Under the pieces are notes generated by a model that saw only the letters and a list, made by a program, of their open reading frames with translations, did no database searches and was not told the origin of the DNA. From Chondrus crispus (taxonomy: Eukaryota; Rhodophyta; Florideophyceae; Gigartinales; Gigartinaceae), in the NCBI RefSeq assembly GCF_000350225.1, contig NW_005179101.1:338384-402383 (forward strand): a DNA stretch of 64,000 bases, in the 5' to 3' direction. Position 1 is the stretch's first letter. Every line of letters begins with the position of its first letter. Both the position numbers and the translations under genes were made by a program. Positions 19,765-30,619 of the stretch are shown here, one piece after another.

Positions 19765-22597
19765 CTCTAGTGTCTAAGCGTACAGGGGCCTCATATGAGG
19801 CCGTAGTCCTCATATGAGGACTCGCCTTCCATCTTCCGTAGCGCCCTAACACTTACGTGGAACCACAATACGACCTCAAGTATAGAATTCCCGCCCTTTT
19901 TCTGAGCCTGACAGCCATGAAAAAAGAGAAGGATCGCATATATGTCCAGGCCATCTCTCCCTCTCGAGTATCCCTTGTCCACACAACCCCAATTTTTATC
20001 GTTCGCCACAACCACCAGCATCTTGTTTTTATCATGGCCATCGATCCCCGCCTCATCGCAGGCATCATGGTAAATGCAAAAGCCACTACCGTGACCAGTG
20101 CATCGCATTGTCAGCGACTGTTTGGCGCTGGCTGGAAAGACGGGTGGTTTCAAGGGAAAGTTATACGTGCCGTTCAAAAATCAGAACAGAGGAAGACCAG
20201 AACTATCAAGAGGTGGTATGTTACTGTGCGTTGGGCGGTGGGTATCAAACTGAAGGACAAAGAGATGCTCCTATGCCATGTAAAGGCTGGACCTCATCCC
20301 ATCCCCAAAGAGGGTATCCCAGACAGGGAAATAGAGGCACCATTTCCGTATCATATATTGAGTGAAACAGACGCAGAGAGCATCGCGCCGCCAGCAACGA
20401 ACAACAGCGGCAAACCAGAGACACAAGGAGGCTTGAGTGATTATTCTCCAACTACGCCGTCAGCAGATGGGGCAGGGCCCTTAACACATTCGTCCAATGT
20501 TGAAGACACTGCACAGCCGATTTTTGGATTACAGAATGATGTACTCGCGCCACAAGCTGAAGCTGCATATGCGGAGTCTCGAGAGAAATCCCAAGCGCCA
20601 CCGTGTCAGGAAAATGATGTTGCTGCAGTAGCACACGGACAGGAATGGAAACTGGTTAATGGGAAAGGGATCATAAACAAGCGTCCCCCGAAACGGGCGT
20701 GGAGTGTCACAGGGCCGAGTGGTGTACTCATTACTCGCGGCACAGCGCCGGCGCACCTCGCTCCCATTGATTAATTTTTTATGATGTTCCCCGTCACTCA
20801 TTTGTTGGCAATTGTGACAATGACAAACAAGAAGCTGAGGATGGAAAATAGTGCAGACACAACCGCCGGTGAGGTACTCAAATTTTTTGGGGCAATGATA
20901 CTCCTTACCCGGATGAAGTTCAGCTCCCGTCGAGAGGTCTGGAGCACAACCTCAGACTGTGAGTTTATTCCTCCAATGAGCTTTGGGCAGGTCATGCCAC
21001 TTCATCGCTTCGAAACCCTACTACGATGTGTAAGGTTCTCTTACCAAACCGAGGAGCAAGGGGAATGGTCAGACCCCGAGTATCGCTGGCAGCTATGCGA
21101 AGGATTTCTTGATGCGATTAATGGGCATCGTGAGGCCACTGTCACACCATCAGAGCTGCTTTGCGTTGACGAATCTATTTGCAGATGGTACGGAATTGGG
21201 GGAAGTTGGATCGCGAAGGGACTCCCCCACTATGTCGCTATCGATCGTAAACCAGAATCAGGATGCGAAATCCAGAATATTGCGGATGCCAATGGAGGTT
21301 TCATGCTTCGGCTTATGTTGGTTAAAGGAGCCGATGTAAATTTCGGAGATCATGTTCAGGGACACCTCAACCACGATACAAACATTTTGATGAAGCTGTG
21401 TGCGCCGTGGGAGAATACCTGGCGTACAGTGTGTGCTGATTCTTATTTTGCATCTGTACAGGCCGCCAAAGCACTGTATGAAAAGGGGATTCATTTTTAT
21501 TGGTGTCGTTAAAAACGCCACCAGGATGTATCCTATGTCATATCTCGGAAATCCCCCCATGCCTGGTCGATTTGTTCAAAAAGCCCTCACAACCTCGATG
21601 GGAAGCAGCAGGGGGCCTTTCGATATTTTGGCGGCAATGTGGGTTGATCGGAACCGAAGGTATTTCGTGGCGAGTACTGGAAGTATGGATGATGCTGAAG
21701 CGTACAAGAGGGCTCGATGGATGCAAACAAGGCACGGACCAATACGGAAGAATATTGAAGTAAAAATGCCAGCAGTCTGTGCCACATATTTTTCAGCTGC
21801 CGGCACAATTGATCAGCACAATCGTCTACGCCAAAATGATTTAGATCTCGAAAAGACAATTGAGACGAACGATTGGTCGGTGCGGGTGAACTCTTCATTG
21901 CTTGGGATATGCGTCTCAGATGCATACATGCTTTACAAGGGTGTTCGGGGAACTCGTTCATGCATGAAGCCTCACAAATTCTTTCGGCTTCTTGGATCCG
22001 AGCTGGTGAAGAATACCTATGATGTTACAGGTCTGCGATTGCGGCGTCCTGGAACAGCTGCGAACAAACCGCATTTCGCGGGGCCTCCGACAAGTGGAGT
22101 CTACGAACATTTGACTCCCACTCGTGACCATCGCAAGGACAAAGACGGTCGAATCCAGAAGGCAAAGAGGCAGCGGAAGTGCCGCACATGCGGTATGAAG
22201 TCGAAGTGGGTTTGTTCGGGATGCCGGGCGAAAACTTTTGGTGAGAAACATTTTTGTCACTCAGATACAGGTCGGTCTTGTTATCGGGAGCATTTGGGTG
22301 AGAACCACAATTCTGGTGAGGTCCGGGCCTCACTACAGGATAGTGAACTCGAGTTTTGAGACCGTGGGACAAACCTCGAATGTTGTCTCTTTTCTTGCAT
22401 CTTGATTAGAAGCTATGTAGTCTCGCAGTTGTAAGAATACTAAATGTTCTTTGATGCCCTGTAGCATTAAGTGCGGTATTTGACCGTTACAACCGATTTG
22501 TCTCTTTTATATTTTCAAAAAAGTAGATTTCAGGGCCTCTGGTGAGGACCACCCGGGTCTCATATGAGGACAAATGTTGTACGCTTAGACACTAGAG
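19765..22597 (+). mobile_element. PiggyBac-like DNA transposon
   Basis: Ends carry a 20-bp perfect terminal inverted repeat: ctctagtgtctaagcgtaca at 19,765-19,784 and its complement at 22,578-22,597. Just inside are palindromic subterminal repeats containing cctcatatgagg (19,788-19,803 and 19,806-19,821; a diverged copy at 22,558-22,571). The interior encodes a piggyBac-type transposase. Unlike typical piggyBac, no TTAA flank is visible, so exact outer boundaries are uncertain by a few bases. Confidence 0.8.
20034..22359 (+). pseudogene. PiggyBac-family transposase, one stop and one frameshift
   Basis: Starting at the Met at 20,034 (open frame extends to 19,857), an N-terminal region with WFQGKV and WYVTVRW is followed after TAA 20,772-20,774 by the same frame: MMFPVTHLLAIVTMTNKKL and EVLKFFGAMILLTRMKF. 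DDE-type motifs: LLCVDESICRWYG, VCADSYFASVQAAKALYEKG and, after a one-base frame change near 21,505, AAGTIDQHNRLRQ. The C-terminus has a Cys-rich zinc-binding domain (CRTCGMKSKWVCSGC ... HFCHSDTGRSCYREH) typical of piggyBac. DDE transposases cut and paste DNA at terminal repeats. Both lesions are single changes, so it died recently or contains sequence errors. Confidence 0.85.
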
Positions 22598-22924
22598 GCC
22601 TGCGACTGTCGCTACCTCGTCTTCTCGTTTCCTCTACAGGGAAGATGCCCGCGAGCCCGACTTGCGCCTGCGCCTCGCCGCGCCTCGTTTTTGTCGTGCG
22701 GCACAAATCTCCTTCTGTCTACCAGATTCCAACTTGCCCCCACCTCTGACTTTCTATTGTTCTTGGCATGTTCCAAATCAGGATCCTCTTCTAGCTAGCG
22801 CTCCACCTCTGACTCTCTCCTTTTCTTCACATGTTCAAAGTTGGGATCGTCCTGTAGCTCTCGCTTGTGCCGCTGCTGTTCCGCTCGCTTGGCAGGCTTT
22901 CTGTGCCTTTATTTCTTCGCTTTC

Positions 22925-23359
22925 TTACTGCTGTATTGTTCGTGGCGCACGAGCGGCGTCTAGCTTCAAATTATGCCTCAACCGGAGCCCAGAGCTCCGA
23001 AGCGGGGTTTCCCATGTCCAAAGAAAATATTTGTATCTGCCCAAACGTTTTTCGGAGCTCGACTGTACGCCAGCCATGTCTTCCAAGCGAGAGATAAGAT
23101 CCCCAAGAATCACAGCATCAAGCCTCCTGACCAGCACAGGCTTGTGTCCTGCTCGTCGACAGCGAAATCTAAACTTGGGGCCAAAATGATATACACATCG
23201 TGCGTCACAGTTGTCGGGGCAACTGCTGCATATACCATCCCTAAAATGACAAGCGTACTTACATTTGCTACACACTATCCCCGCATCAAGTCCAAACTCG
23301 GGTCCCAGTTGATTGTTCTTGACAAGTCCCCTTTCTTGCAATGGATAGAGCATCAACAT
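22925..23359 (-). CDS. Uncertain Cys-rich ORF
   Basis: A 144-codon ORF with ATG at 23,359. Residues 28-55 are Cys-rich (VCSKCKYACHFRDGICSSC). Its C-terminal third (ISRLEDMAGVQSSS onward) is similar at DNA level to 60,460-60,575, which also follows a Cys-rich reading frame. No known family and no signal peptide. Coding status doubtful. Confidence 0.25.
   Translation of the reverse strand: MLMLYPLQERGLVKNNQLGPEFGLDAGIVCSKCKYACHFRDGICSSCPDNCDARCVYHFGPKFRFRCRRAGHKPVLVRRLDAVILGDLISRLEDMAGVQSSSEKRLGRYKYFLWTWETPLRSSGLRLRHNLKLDAARAPRTIQQ
22973..23090 (-). repeat. Dispersed ~115-bp sequence shared with 60,460-60,575
   Basis: The minus strand shares with 60,460-60,575 (+) the words ggctgg.gtacagtc.agctcc, gaaaa.cgtttg and gacatgggaaac.ccgcttcgg, in the same order and spacing. 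Function unknown. Confidence 0.7.
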
Positions 23360-23461
23360 GCACTCATTTTTCGTTGCTATGCGCTACCTTTGGTTGCGGG
23401 CAACAACGACTGCTGCAATGCCTTTTGTACAACTGCAGATGTCATTTTCATCTGCAGCCAT

Positions 23462-23508
23462 GTGGGGTATGCGTGGTATAGGTGCACTTATACCACGCCT
23501 ACCCCACA
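23462..23508. repeat. 19-bp stem hairpin
   Basis: gtggggtatgcgtggtata is followed after about 8 bases by its complement with one mismatch. No gene is attached; perhaps the core of a foldback MITE. Confidence 0.65.
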
Positions 23509-23559
23509 CGGCACTTCTACCGCATCGATGGGACCATGCTTCTAAAATTTCCTTGTGGT

Positions 23560-24840
23560 CTCGTCAAGTAGCCCCTGGATTCAGTGCCCCACCTGCCACC
23601 TCTTGTGAAACATGAAAGGCATCGCTGTGTTCAGGCGTCAAGGCACTTGGCGGAACAATTAGTGCAGCTGCCAGCGCGTAGAATGCGCTTACTGCTAAGG
23701 CATCTATCGAGGAAGGAGCTTTTTGCGCGGGAGACATGCGAACTTCCGCTCTCTGTGCTTTGTGTGGCTTCAAGATATGGTTCGAATCATATCTCGAAGC
23801 CCTACAAAAGACATTGAAGAATTCTTCGTTGCTTGCTCGCTTTTGCAGAGCCGCTTTGGACGAAGTGGTGCCATGTTCTCGTGGATTACTGCGAAGCACA
23901 TCCGGAGAGCTGTATTCCGGCTGCAACAGAGAGCAATGCGCTGCAATTACATTATGGATCATGTGCCACAGGAATTAATTTGGCGATGGGAGCGTGAGAC
24001 TGCGAAGCCCCAACTTGAGTGGAGATGTCTTGCCCTGGCGTTTGGATTTGCATTTTGGGAGGGAGCGCAGGCTGTGGTTGTGGCGTAGGCTGACGCCATC
24101 GCAGGGGCAGCGAGAGGGAGATGCGGGAGAGGGAGGCGGCGGAAGTATTGAGGCGGCGATGCGGAGGTGCAGGTCGTGCATAGAGAGATGGATGAGAACA
24201 TCCCCGTTGAGGACGCCTAGGAGGTCGGCAGGGGGACTGGCGGGCAGGTGGTCGTGGTGAAAGGGGCCGGGCATGGGCTTGTTGGGATAGTGAAGAGGGT
24301 GGGCGAGGTGGTGGTGGGGTTCTGTTACGAGGAGGGGAGCAGGGCGGCGGGTGGGGAGGGAAGAGAGGGGGTGTAAGTGAAGAGGTTGTGCTTGTAAAGG
24401 CGGAGGGTAACTAGAGGGGGAGGGCCTTGCTGTGACGTTTCATGTGGTGCGGGGGGCGAGTGTGACGAAGTTGGGGCATCGGTGGGTCCGGGCGCTGCAT
24501 GGACGGCGGGCCGCGGGCGAGCACGTGTGACGGGCACCGAGTTCGAATCACTGTCAAACGTCATCCCATGATGCAGTCACGCGTAGAAGCCACGAACCAC
24601 CCAACCTACTACCTTAATCAATCTCGGGGTCTGAGTCCTCTGACCTGTATGGTATGTTGCGCTTGAGTTTGGAAGAGTTGCAAAGGTAGAAACATTATTG
24701 AACCACTGCAAACTGTACTTAATTTCGTGAATGAGAAGCCTCAGTGCTTCGAAAGACAAAATACTTCTGTTTCAGTTCGATTTTAATGCTCGAGTACAAA
24801 AAGGGGTTCCAGTTAAGTACCAAATGAGTGCTAAGATTCT
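23560..24840. other. Intergenic region, no recognised gene
   Basis: Short ORFs on both strands (longest 121-132 codons, 23,723-24,088 + and 23,564-23,962 -) have no recognisable family. A hairpin with 14-bp arms (ggcttcaagatatg) lies at about 23,767-23,802. The 24,100-24,500 stretch is purine-rich on the + strand. Confidence 0.35.
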
Positions 24841-24841
24841 A

Positions 24842-25144
24842 CTAGGGGGTAACGCTGAGGTCCATGTCGATTGTTCTTGCCAGATCCGCAGGGAGGCTGG
24901 TCATGATGCTCATGCGTAGGAATGCACATTTTCTGCGGTATAAGGAATGGTACGGGCTCGTTACTGTGGGGAGTGGTGAGCTTTCGTCGAGGGCTGCCTC
25001 GACGTTGTTGATTATTGCTATGTCGTGGAGGGTTTGCGTCCATAGCTTGTAGTTCGTTCCGTCGCTTGCGAGTGGAGGTAGCTGTCCATGCATTCTTGTG
25101 TCAGCTTGGGGCATTTCGGGTGCTATTTCTTGCTGGTTTGACAT
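24842..25144 (-). pseudogene. Copia gag N-terminal fragment
   Basis: From Met 25,144 the frame reads to DGTNYKLWTQTLHDIAIIN, the copia gag signature (F/DGTNY..W), and ends at a stop at 24,842, truncating gag to about 100 codons. Upstream, between the 5' LTR (25,458) and this Met, the frame stays open through a proline-rich tandem repeat at about 25,185-25,330 (33-bp units encoding PVEP.QPAP.T), so gag could begin earlier at a non-AUG codon. No protease, integrase or RT follows. Confidence 0.7.
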
Positions 25145-25457
25145 TTGTGGGCGCTCTGCAGGTGTTGTCGGGGCGTGTTGTGTTGGCTCTACGGGGGTGA
25201 TGGGAGCTTCGTGTTGTGGCTCTACGAGTGTGTGCGGAGCGGGTTGTGTTGGCTCTACGGGGGTGATCGGAGCTTGGTGTTGTGGCTCTACGGGTGTGGT
25301 CGGAGCGGGTTGTGTTGGCTCTTCGCTTGCTGGCGGAGCTTGTGGGGTTGGGGCAACGGGGCTTCGTGGTGCCGTGCTTTCGTTGTCCTGATCTCGTCCG
25401 GGTGGGCGGTATACGAGATGATCGTCTTGAAGTGGTGCGTGGTTAGGGTCCCTAACC

Positions 25458-25602
25458 TGTGATGCAAGATTGATGGCTCGGTTTACTGTGGTCGCGTCTC
25501 TATCTACCTTATGTAGGGATGGGAGCGATCCGTAGGCCGGCGGCAATCGCGGTGAGTTGATCGCTGTTGTACGTGTGCGACGTGTGTGAATATGGCTCTC
25601 AT
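25458..25602 (-). repeat. 5' LTR of the truncated copia element
   Basis: Minus-strand start ATGAGAGCC and end ATCACA match the solo LTRs at 34,720-34,866 and 60,103-60,249 and the LTR at 50,183-50,380, including the ggcctacggat core. Next to it on the minus strand is GGTTAGGGACCC, a probable variant of the half tRNA-iMet primer site seen at 16,531. Confidence 0.75.
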
Positions 25603-25606
25603 GACA

Positions 25607-25660
25607 ATAAGGTAGACAGGCATTAGACACCGGTAAATCCAAGCATCGATCTTGCATCAC
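25607..25660 (+). repeat. Truncated (+) copia LTR, head-to-head with the (-) LTR
   Basis: From ataaggtagacaggcatt to gcatcaca it matches the 3' part of the LTR at 50,183-50,380. Its 5' part is replaced by the inverted LTR, with four bases between. This point is the left edge of the segmental duplication. Confidence 0.8.
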
Positions 25661-25689
25661 AGTCTTCGCGATCTGTTCATTAGTCGGTC

Positions 25690-26086
25690 AGCTGGTCACG
25701 GCCACGCATCCCTAATTGCATCCGAAAACATGTACCACTGTGGTGAAAACGCACAATTGGCAGCAAGTGAGTCAAATGACTGCGAGAGGGCTTTCGCTTC
25801 GACCCCAAGGTGCCGAGCGGGCTGAGAATGCCGCGGGCGGGGTTGAGAGTGCCTGGTATTAGCGCAGAAGATCATGGCGATTGACTTTACCCTTTGTGAA
25901 CACTTTTGAGACATCTCTACCTTCCTTCCTTCTCTCTATCGTTCTACCTATGGTAAACTACTGCGCTGTCCATTGAATTCCAACATACTAAGAAAAGGCG
26001 CGACCCTTCACTAAACTGGGGTGATCCCTCACACACTGTGTACCGTGAGTGGTAACCGTCTTCGGTAGCTCGCGGTATCTGCAACA
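25690..26086 (-). repeat. 3' LTR of a second copia family
   Basis: On the minus strand a polypurine tract (AAAAAGGGGGAG, 26,087-26,099) directly precedes TGTTGCAGATACCGCGAG, the usual junction of PPT and LTR start. The inner boundary at about 25,690 is not defined. Its paralogue is at 50,410-50,806. Confidence 0.6.
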
Positions 26087-26099
26087 CTCCCCCTTTTTA

Positions 26100-26648
26100 A
26101 GATGTGGAAATTGCGTCCTTAGGACTGGGCTGCGTGCGGAGGATCCACTGACCGACCGGATGGTCTATGATTCCATCATCTAGAATGCGGTCTAGAACTT
26201 CGTTATTGGTCAATTTAGTGAGTGCATCAGCCGGGCTGGCACTAGATTCAATTTAAGCGACATCGCTGACTTCCATTCGCTCATAGGCTTCCCGAACAGC
26301 CTTCGCGTCTACCATTCGACGTTTTTCTGTTGTAGTTGTATTTTTGGTGACGACGTCAAAGAAACTGAGAGAGTCGGTATACATGCGGAGCGGGAGAGAT
26401 TTGCAGAGCATGTGCTCCAAATCGTATCGAAGTGTGAAGGCGAAATCCATCCTATCAGCGCGCGCATGGATTTCCCCTTCTAGCACAGAGCATACGACAC
26501 GGCAGCTCTTGTGACAGCTGTAATGTAGGATGTTGCAACGGTTGTGAGCGTCACATACCAAAACAATGTAGTCCAACTGTGATGACAGGTCTTCGTTATT
26601 AGCGAAAGAAGAATCGTAGTAAACGCGGAGTTGAAGAAAGCTGGGGTC
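26100..26648 (-). pseudogene. Copia RNase H C-terminal remnant
   Basis: The minus-strand frame 26,648-26,253 reads RVYYDSSFANNEDLSSQL, LHYSCHKSCRVVCSVLEGE, AFTLRYDLEHML, YTDSLSFFDVV and TTTTEKRRMVD, the RNase H of the fungal/protist copia type. A TAA at 26,253-26,255 sits where relatives have Trp, after which the frame continues SPADALTKL to the PPT. The 5' side is cut by the pogo-like transposon at 26,651. Confidence 0.8.
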
Positions 26649-26650
26649 TA

Positions 26651-29189
26651 CCCTTCCCCGGCAGGGTAATTTGGAAAAAAGGATAATTTGGAAGAAGTTC
26701 GAAAACTTACTAGCAGACCGGCAATCAGTACACTGAAAGGCAGATAAACAATTCCCATGTGTACAAGTGTCCGATAGTCATCGGACGATCGTATGAAGAT
26801 ACAGTTTGCGCGCATTTCAAATCGCAAACATGGCGGGAAGGGCAACGTACGTGTTAGGTACCGACATAACACTGATGGTCGTATTTGAACACCCTGCTCC
26901 TCCCCGAGATTTCTCACGAGAGTATTTTCATCCATATGCCACAATGGTGACTCTGTCGATGCGTAACCAAACTCGAGAGGCACAGAGAGGGACTGCACGA
27001 GAGGCGACGATGCGGGAGAATCGCCTCAAGGCGGTTGAGCTACTGCGAAAACAACACAAGCTCACAGAAGTTATGTCTGTGTGCTCTCTATCGGCTGGAA
27101 CAGCCCTGCGCATTAAGAAAGCGGTTCCGTCAGAAGACACGGCAGTTCTGGAAAAAATGCTGGATCCAAGAGCACATAGAGCAAGTAGACAGCCGGTTAT
27201 CATTATAGAAGAAGAGCAACTAATCAAAGATCGCATGAAATTCATTGCTTCACGAGGCTTCGCCATGGATGCCAGAACACTTCGCAGTGTCATGGCATCA
27301 ATGGCCACGGACGGCCGAAGAGGATTCGAAAATGGTCTGCCTTCTGCTGACGTCTTCAGGGCTTTCAGAGCACGCAACCGGGATATTACTTTCAGAAATG
27401 CTGAGAACAAGGAGCGAGCAAAGTTCAGGGGAGAGAACTACTATCATGTAAAAACGTATGCCACGGCACTGCAGAAGGTTGAAGCAGCCAACCCAGGCAT
27501 TTTTGCAGATGGAGACAGGCTGTGGAATATGGACGAGACTGCCGTAGATGCCGAATTTGGGCAGCGTGTGAAAGTATTCGGCTCCTCCCACACACATCAT
27601 GGCGGTTTTCGGTCCTCCTCCGCCAATATTGGGACTGGTAAACATTTGAAGCTGTGGTTGTGACTTCTGCAAGTGGAAAATGTTTACCACCTTTCTTTGT
27701 TTTTGCCGGAAAAACATTATGTCTTCCTGGTTTGACCCGCTCCCCCACGAAATATTTAAAGAATCCCAAGGACATCCGCACTGGTTGGCTACAAACAGAT
27801 GGTTTCCGAAGGATGCTGCTATTTTTGCATCCCAAAATGGGTCCATGGAGATGGGCTTGAGACCTTTTTTAATGGAACATATCGATAGGAATGTGCGGAA
27901 ATTTGTGCCTCCAGGCAAAAAGTTTGCTCTTTGTCTTGACGGGCATGCGTCGAGAAATGGGTACGAGTAGCTGGAACTGTGCGTGAACAAGGGCTGCGAG
28001 GTAGTACAAAGTCCTGCCAACACCTCCCACTTCTTGCAGCCTTGCGATGCAAACATTAACAAGTGCTTTAAATCTTTTGTGCGATAAACACGAGACCAGT
28101 TGTGCTAAAAGGCTGTGATTGACACGAGATCAATGCGTGTCAAGCTGATGGTTGGCGTTGCATTGTACCGGGAGCTGTCACGTGGTGTGGTGCAGTCCTC
28201 ATTTGTGTCCACCGGTCTTTGGCCAATGGACTATCGTTTTCTAAAACGTTTTGAGACAGGCAAAGTTCACAGAGACGAGGAAAAAAAATAATTCCGTAAA
28301 GTGCATTGAGAGGGCTGGGCCTGGTGCTCGACTACCCTTTGTTATTCAACGATCTGATGCCAGAACTGTCAAGAAATTACAGAATGTGATCGAGTCCGTA
28401 GAGCAGCCATCAAAAGCAATTGCTAAATTGTCCTGCATTCTGAAGAGAACCAAACTGTTAACAGCATTTTGATCTCCGTGGCTCGTCCTGTAGCCATGAC
28501 CAAGCTTGGGACGAGTCGTGTGCAAATAGGAAAGACAAATACATACTTGCAGTGTGGCACTCCTGCAATTAACCTCACGCATAGCGATATGATAGCGCAG
28601 AGACGCGAAAAAGAGAACATGGCTGCTACGGAGAAAGTAAGAAAGGAATTAGAAAAGAGAGGAAAAGGACGTTTACGTCAGGAGACAATTGCAGCTAAGG
28701 CCAGAGAAAAAGCTCAAAAGGCTGTACAGAGAGAACAGAAAGCCAAAGACGCCACAAAAGCCAAAGCTGCAAAAGCTGACGCAGTTGCCTCCAAGAATCG
28801 TGAACGAGTGGCGGCGAATGCATTCAGGTGCACAAAGAATCGCAAAACTACAGGCAAAAAATCGGAAAAGCCCGACCTACATGCCAGTCAGCAAGCGGCA
28901 CTGGCAATGATTGCGTTACAAGCCAAGGAGACGTAGTACATGATTCATTTTGGAATGGCATTTGTTCCAAATTACCCGATTCGGGCCTCAATTAGTGTTC
29001 TGGGTCCGTGCATAACAAATTGGACTTTTCACTCGTGATGTCAAACACGTTCAGATATTTTTGTGACACTCGTGTAAAGTTGATCTCGGCCTTTGCAACG
29101 GTGAGTTTTGTTGCCAAAACAGACAAATATTTCTTAACTTTGCCCAATAAAAATCATAGTTTGTTCCAAATTACCCTGCCGGGGAAGGG
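26651..29189 (+). mobile_element. Pogo/CENP-B-type DNA transposon, copy 1
   Basis: Perfect inverted ends of about 26 bp (ccttccccggcagggtaat inside ccc...) flanked by TA at 26,649-26,650 and 29,190-29,191, the TA duplication of Tc1/mariner-pogo elements. 2.54 kb with one transposase gene. It is inserted in the RNase H of a copia remnant. Confidence 0.88.
26806..28936 (+). pseudogene. DDE_1 (CENP-B/pogo-type) transposase, copy 1
   Basis: Segments in order: N-terminal DNA-binding region (ENRLKAVELLRKQHKL ... SAGTALRIKKA), LIKDRMKFIASRGFAMD, first catalytic Asp in RLWNMDETAVDAEFGQRV, then two frame changes (near 27,655 and 27,712) into PPFFVFAG and WLATNRWFPKDAA, second Asp in FALCLDGHASRNG, TAG at 27,968-27,970, third acidic region NTSHFLQPCDANINKCF, a TAA, then a C-terminal region with GLWPMDYRFLKRF and a highly basic coiled coil to 28,936. 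Multiple lesions, most shared with copy 2; copy 1 also has a TGA near 28,470 where copy 2 keeps Cys. Confidence 0.85.
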
Positions 29190-29199
29190 TAGTTAGCGC

Positions 29200-29640
29200 T
29201 GGAGGGGGCCCACTTCTTCTTTGCGACAGGGTCTTTTTCGTAGCAGTTTTTTCTTACGCCTCCCGGCCCTCTTGACCGGACGCCCGCGTGGTGGCGGCAA
29301 GGCTTTGGGAATTTGCAGGTTATGCCTCTTTGCAACGAGCTTCTTTGCATTCCATATTACATCATCAACGCAAGCTTGCGAAGGAAGGTAGTAGTCAACA
29401 TTTTCGTATTGTTTAACTCAAGCTGCCGCTAGGTGGCGCTATTCAATAAAGCGATGAACATTGCTTGCTCCATGCTTCTCGATTAGAACAGCAATTCCAT
29501 GCCAACACGGAAACCTAGAACCGTCTGTAGAGTATGCACAGCATAATGGAGGGGTTTGGGGAATCTTGCTAAGTGTGACATGGCGCGGCACAGTTCGGTT
29601 CTGCTGACTGGCTATTGTCGCCTCCATTTCAGATGTCCCA
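29200..29640 (-). pseudogene. MULE-like transposase C-terminal remnant (SWIM-type)
   Basis: The minus-strand frame contains LSKIPQTPPLCCAYSTDGSR then FPCWHGIAVLIEKHGASNV, resembling a SWIM zinc finger (Cys pair, spacer, CxH) followed by the helix usual in Mutator-like transposases. A stop at 29,439 is followed in-line by QYENVDYYLPSQACVDDVIW and a basic tail GRPVKRAGRRKK. The catalytic core is not identifiable upstream; the 30.2-30.4 kb minus strand has a Cys/Arg-rich stretch (RKARCHLRISF in copy 2) that may be its N-terminal DNA-binding domain. Confidence 0.45.
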
Positions 29641-30584
29641 TCTCAGAAACGGACTGAGGACTGATATACGCGCGCTCGCTGAATTAGGTGGGCGAGGTGT
29701 TTCTCTGTTCGGGGCGGGACCGGAGATGAACAAGATAGGGCGCTTTCTTGACGACGCAAAAAGTTTGACCTTCGTAGAAGAACAACACACGTAAGCATCT
29801 TCTGAGGCTCAACCGAACGTATATTATTCCTTAGGTCCGCCGACATTTGGCTTTCTGCTCCTTGCGGCGTTGTGACAAGGTTGACAATTTGACGCAACGT
29901 TGCGTTACGAGGAGATACGCAGAAAACGTCAAAAAGAGGTGTTAAGCCCTCTTCCACAGTGGCTAGGTGTCGAATTGCCTTGGCCATAGTTTGAGGGAGT
30001 ACGCGCATTTTGAAAAGATTATGGAAAGCGTGGGAAAGAAGTAAGATAGCGGCAACGGGGTGACAAGAGTGGCTTGATGGGGCTTGATGAGGTGAATGCT
30101 GTCTGCCGTGGAGACGACAGATGGTAAGGGGGAGGACAGCAGCGCAGAAATCATGCTTGAGATATCCCCACAATTATCCTCCGTTCTGGAAATGTCGTGC
30201 ATGAGATCCCTAAAATCCTCGGTTACTGGTCATTTTACACTACTATACCGGCGACACGCTTCGCCTTTGTTGTTTTGGACGGGCGACAAACGAGATCCGA
30301 AGGTGACATCTCGCTTTTCGGGTCCATCGTGCTGCTGTTTTTCCTCCTTTCGCCCCGCTCTTGCAACAACAATTCATGCTTCGGACCCTGTTCACAACAG
30401 AAAAGTCAATTTCACCCGCCTGTTGGCACCAAAATGCACCTGATCGCCCCCATAAAGCAAAATCTTTTTGCTACAGGCCGGCCAGAACTTCTGTCAGGGC
30501 TGGGGGCGCGACCGTGGAAAGCCGGACATCCTGGACAACTTGCGCGCTCTCCCGCTTCTTTTGCGGGTGCCAGCAGAGAAAGAA

Positions 30585-30619
30585 CATGGCCCCGGCGCAT
30601 ACTATGCGCCGGGGCCATG
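30585..30619. repeat. Perfect GC-rich palindrome, 17-bp arms
   Basis: catggccccggcgcata, one base, then its exact complement. It is followed by a second GC-rich imperfect inverted repeat (about 30,619-30,672). The paralogue is at 55,977-56,011. Confidence 0.9.

Noticed and set aside
23767-23802. tRNA-like T-arm (ggttcgaatc within a perfect stem)
   Set aside because: The stem continues as a 14-bp hairpin and no acceptor, D or anticodon arm is present at the expected distances. It is a palindrome, not a tRNA.
24536-24555. gttcgaatc word suggesting a second tRNA T-loop
   Set aside because: Flanking bases do not pair as a T stem and no acceptor stem was found.
25441-25458. Telomere-like ttaggg/ccctaa motif
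   Set aside because: Only one palindromic unit (ggttagggaccctaacc), located exactly at the copia LTR junction; better explained as a primer-binding site.
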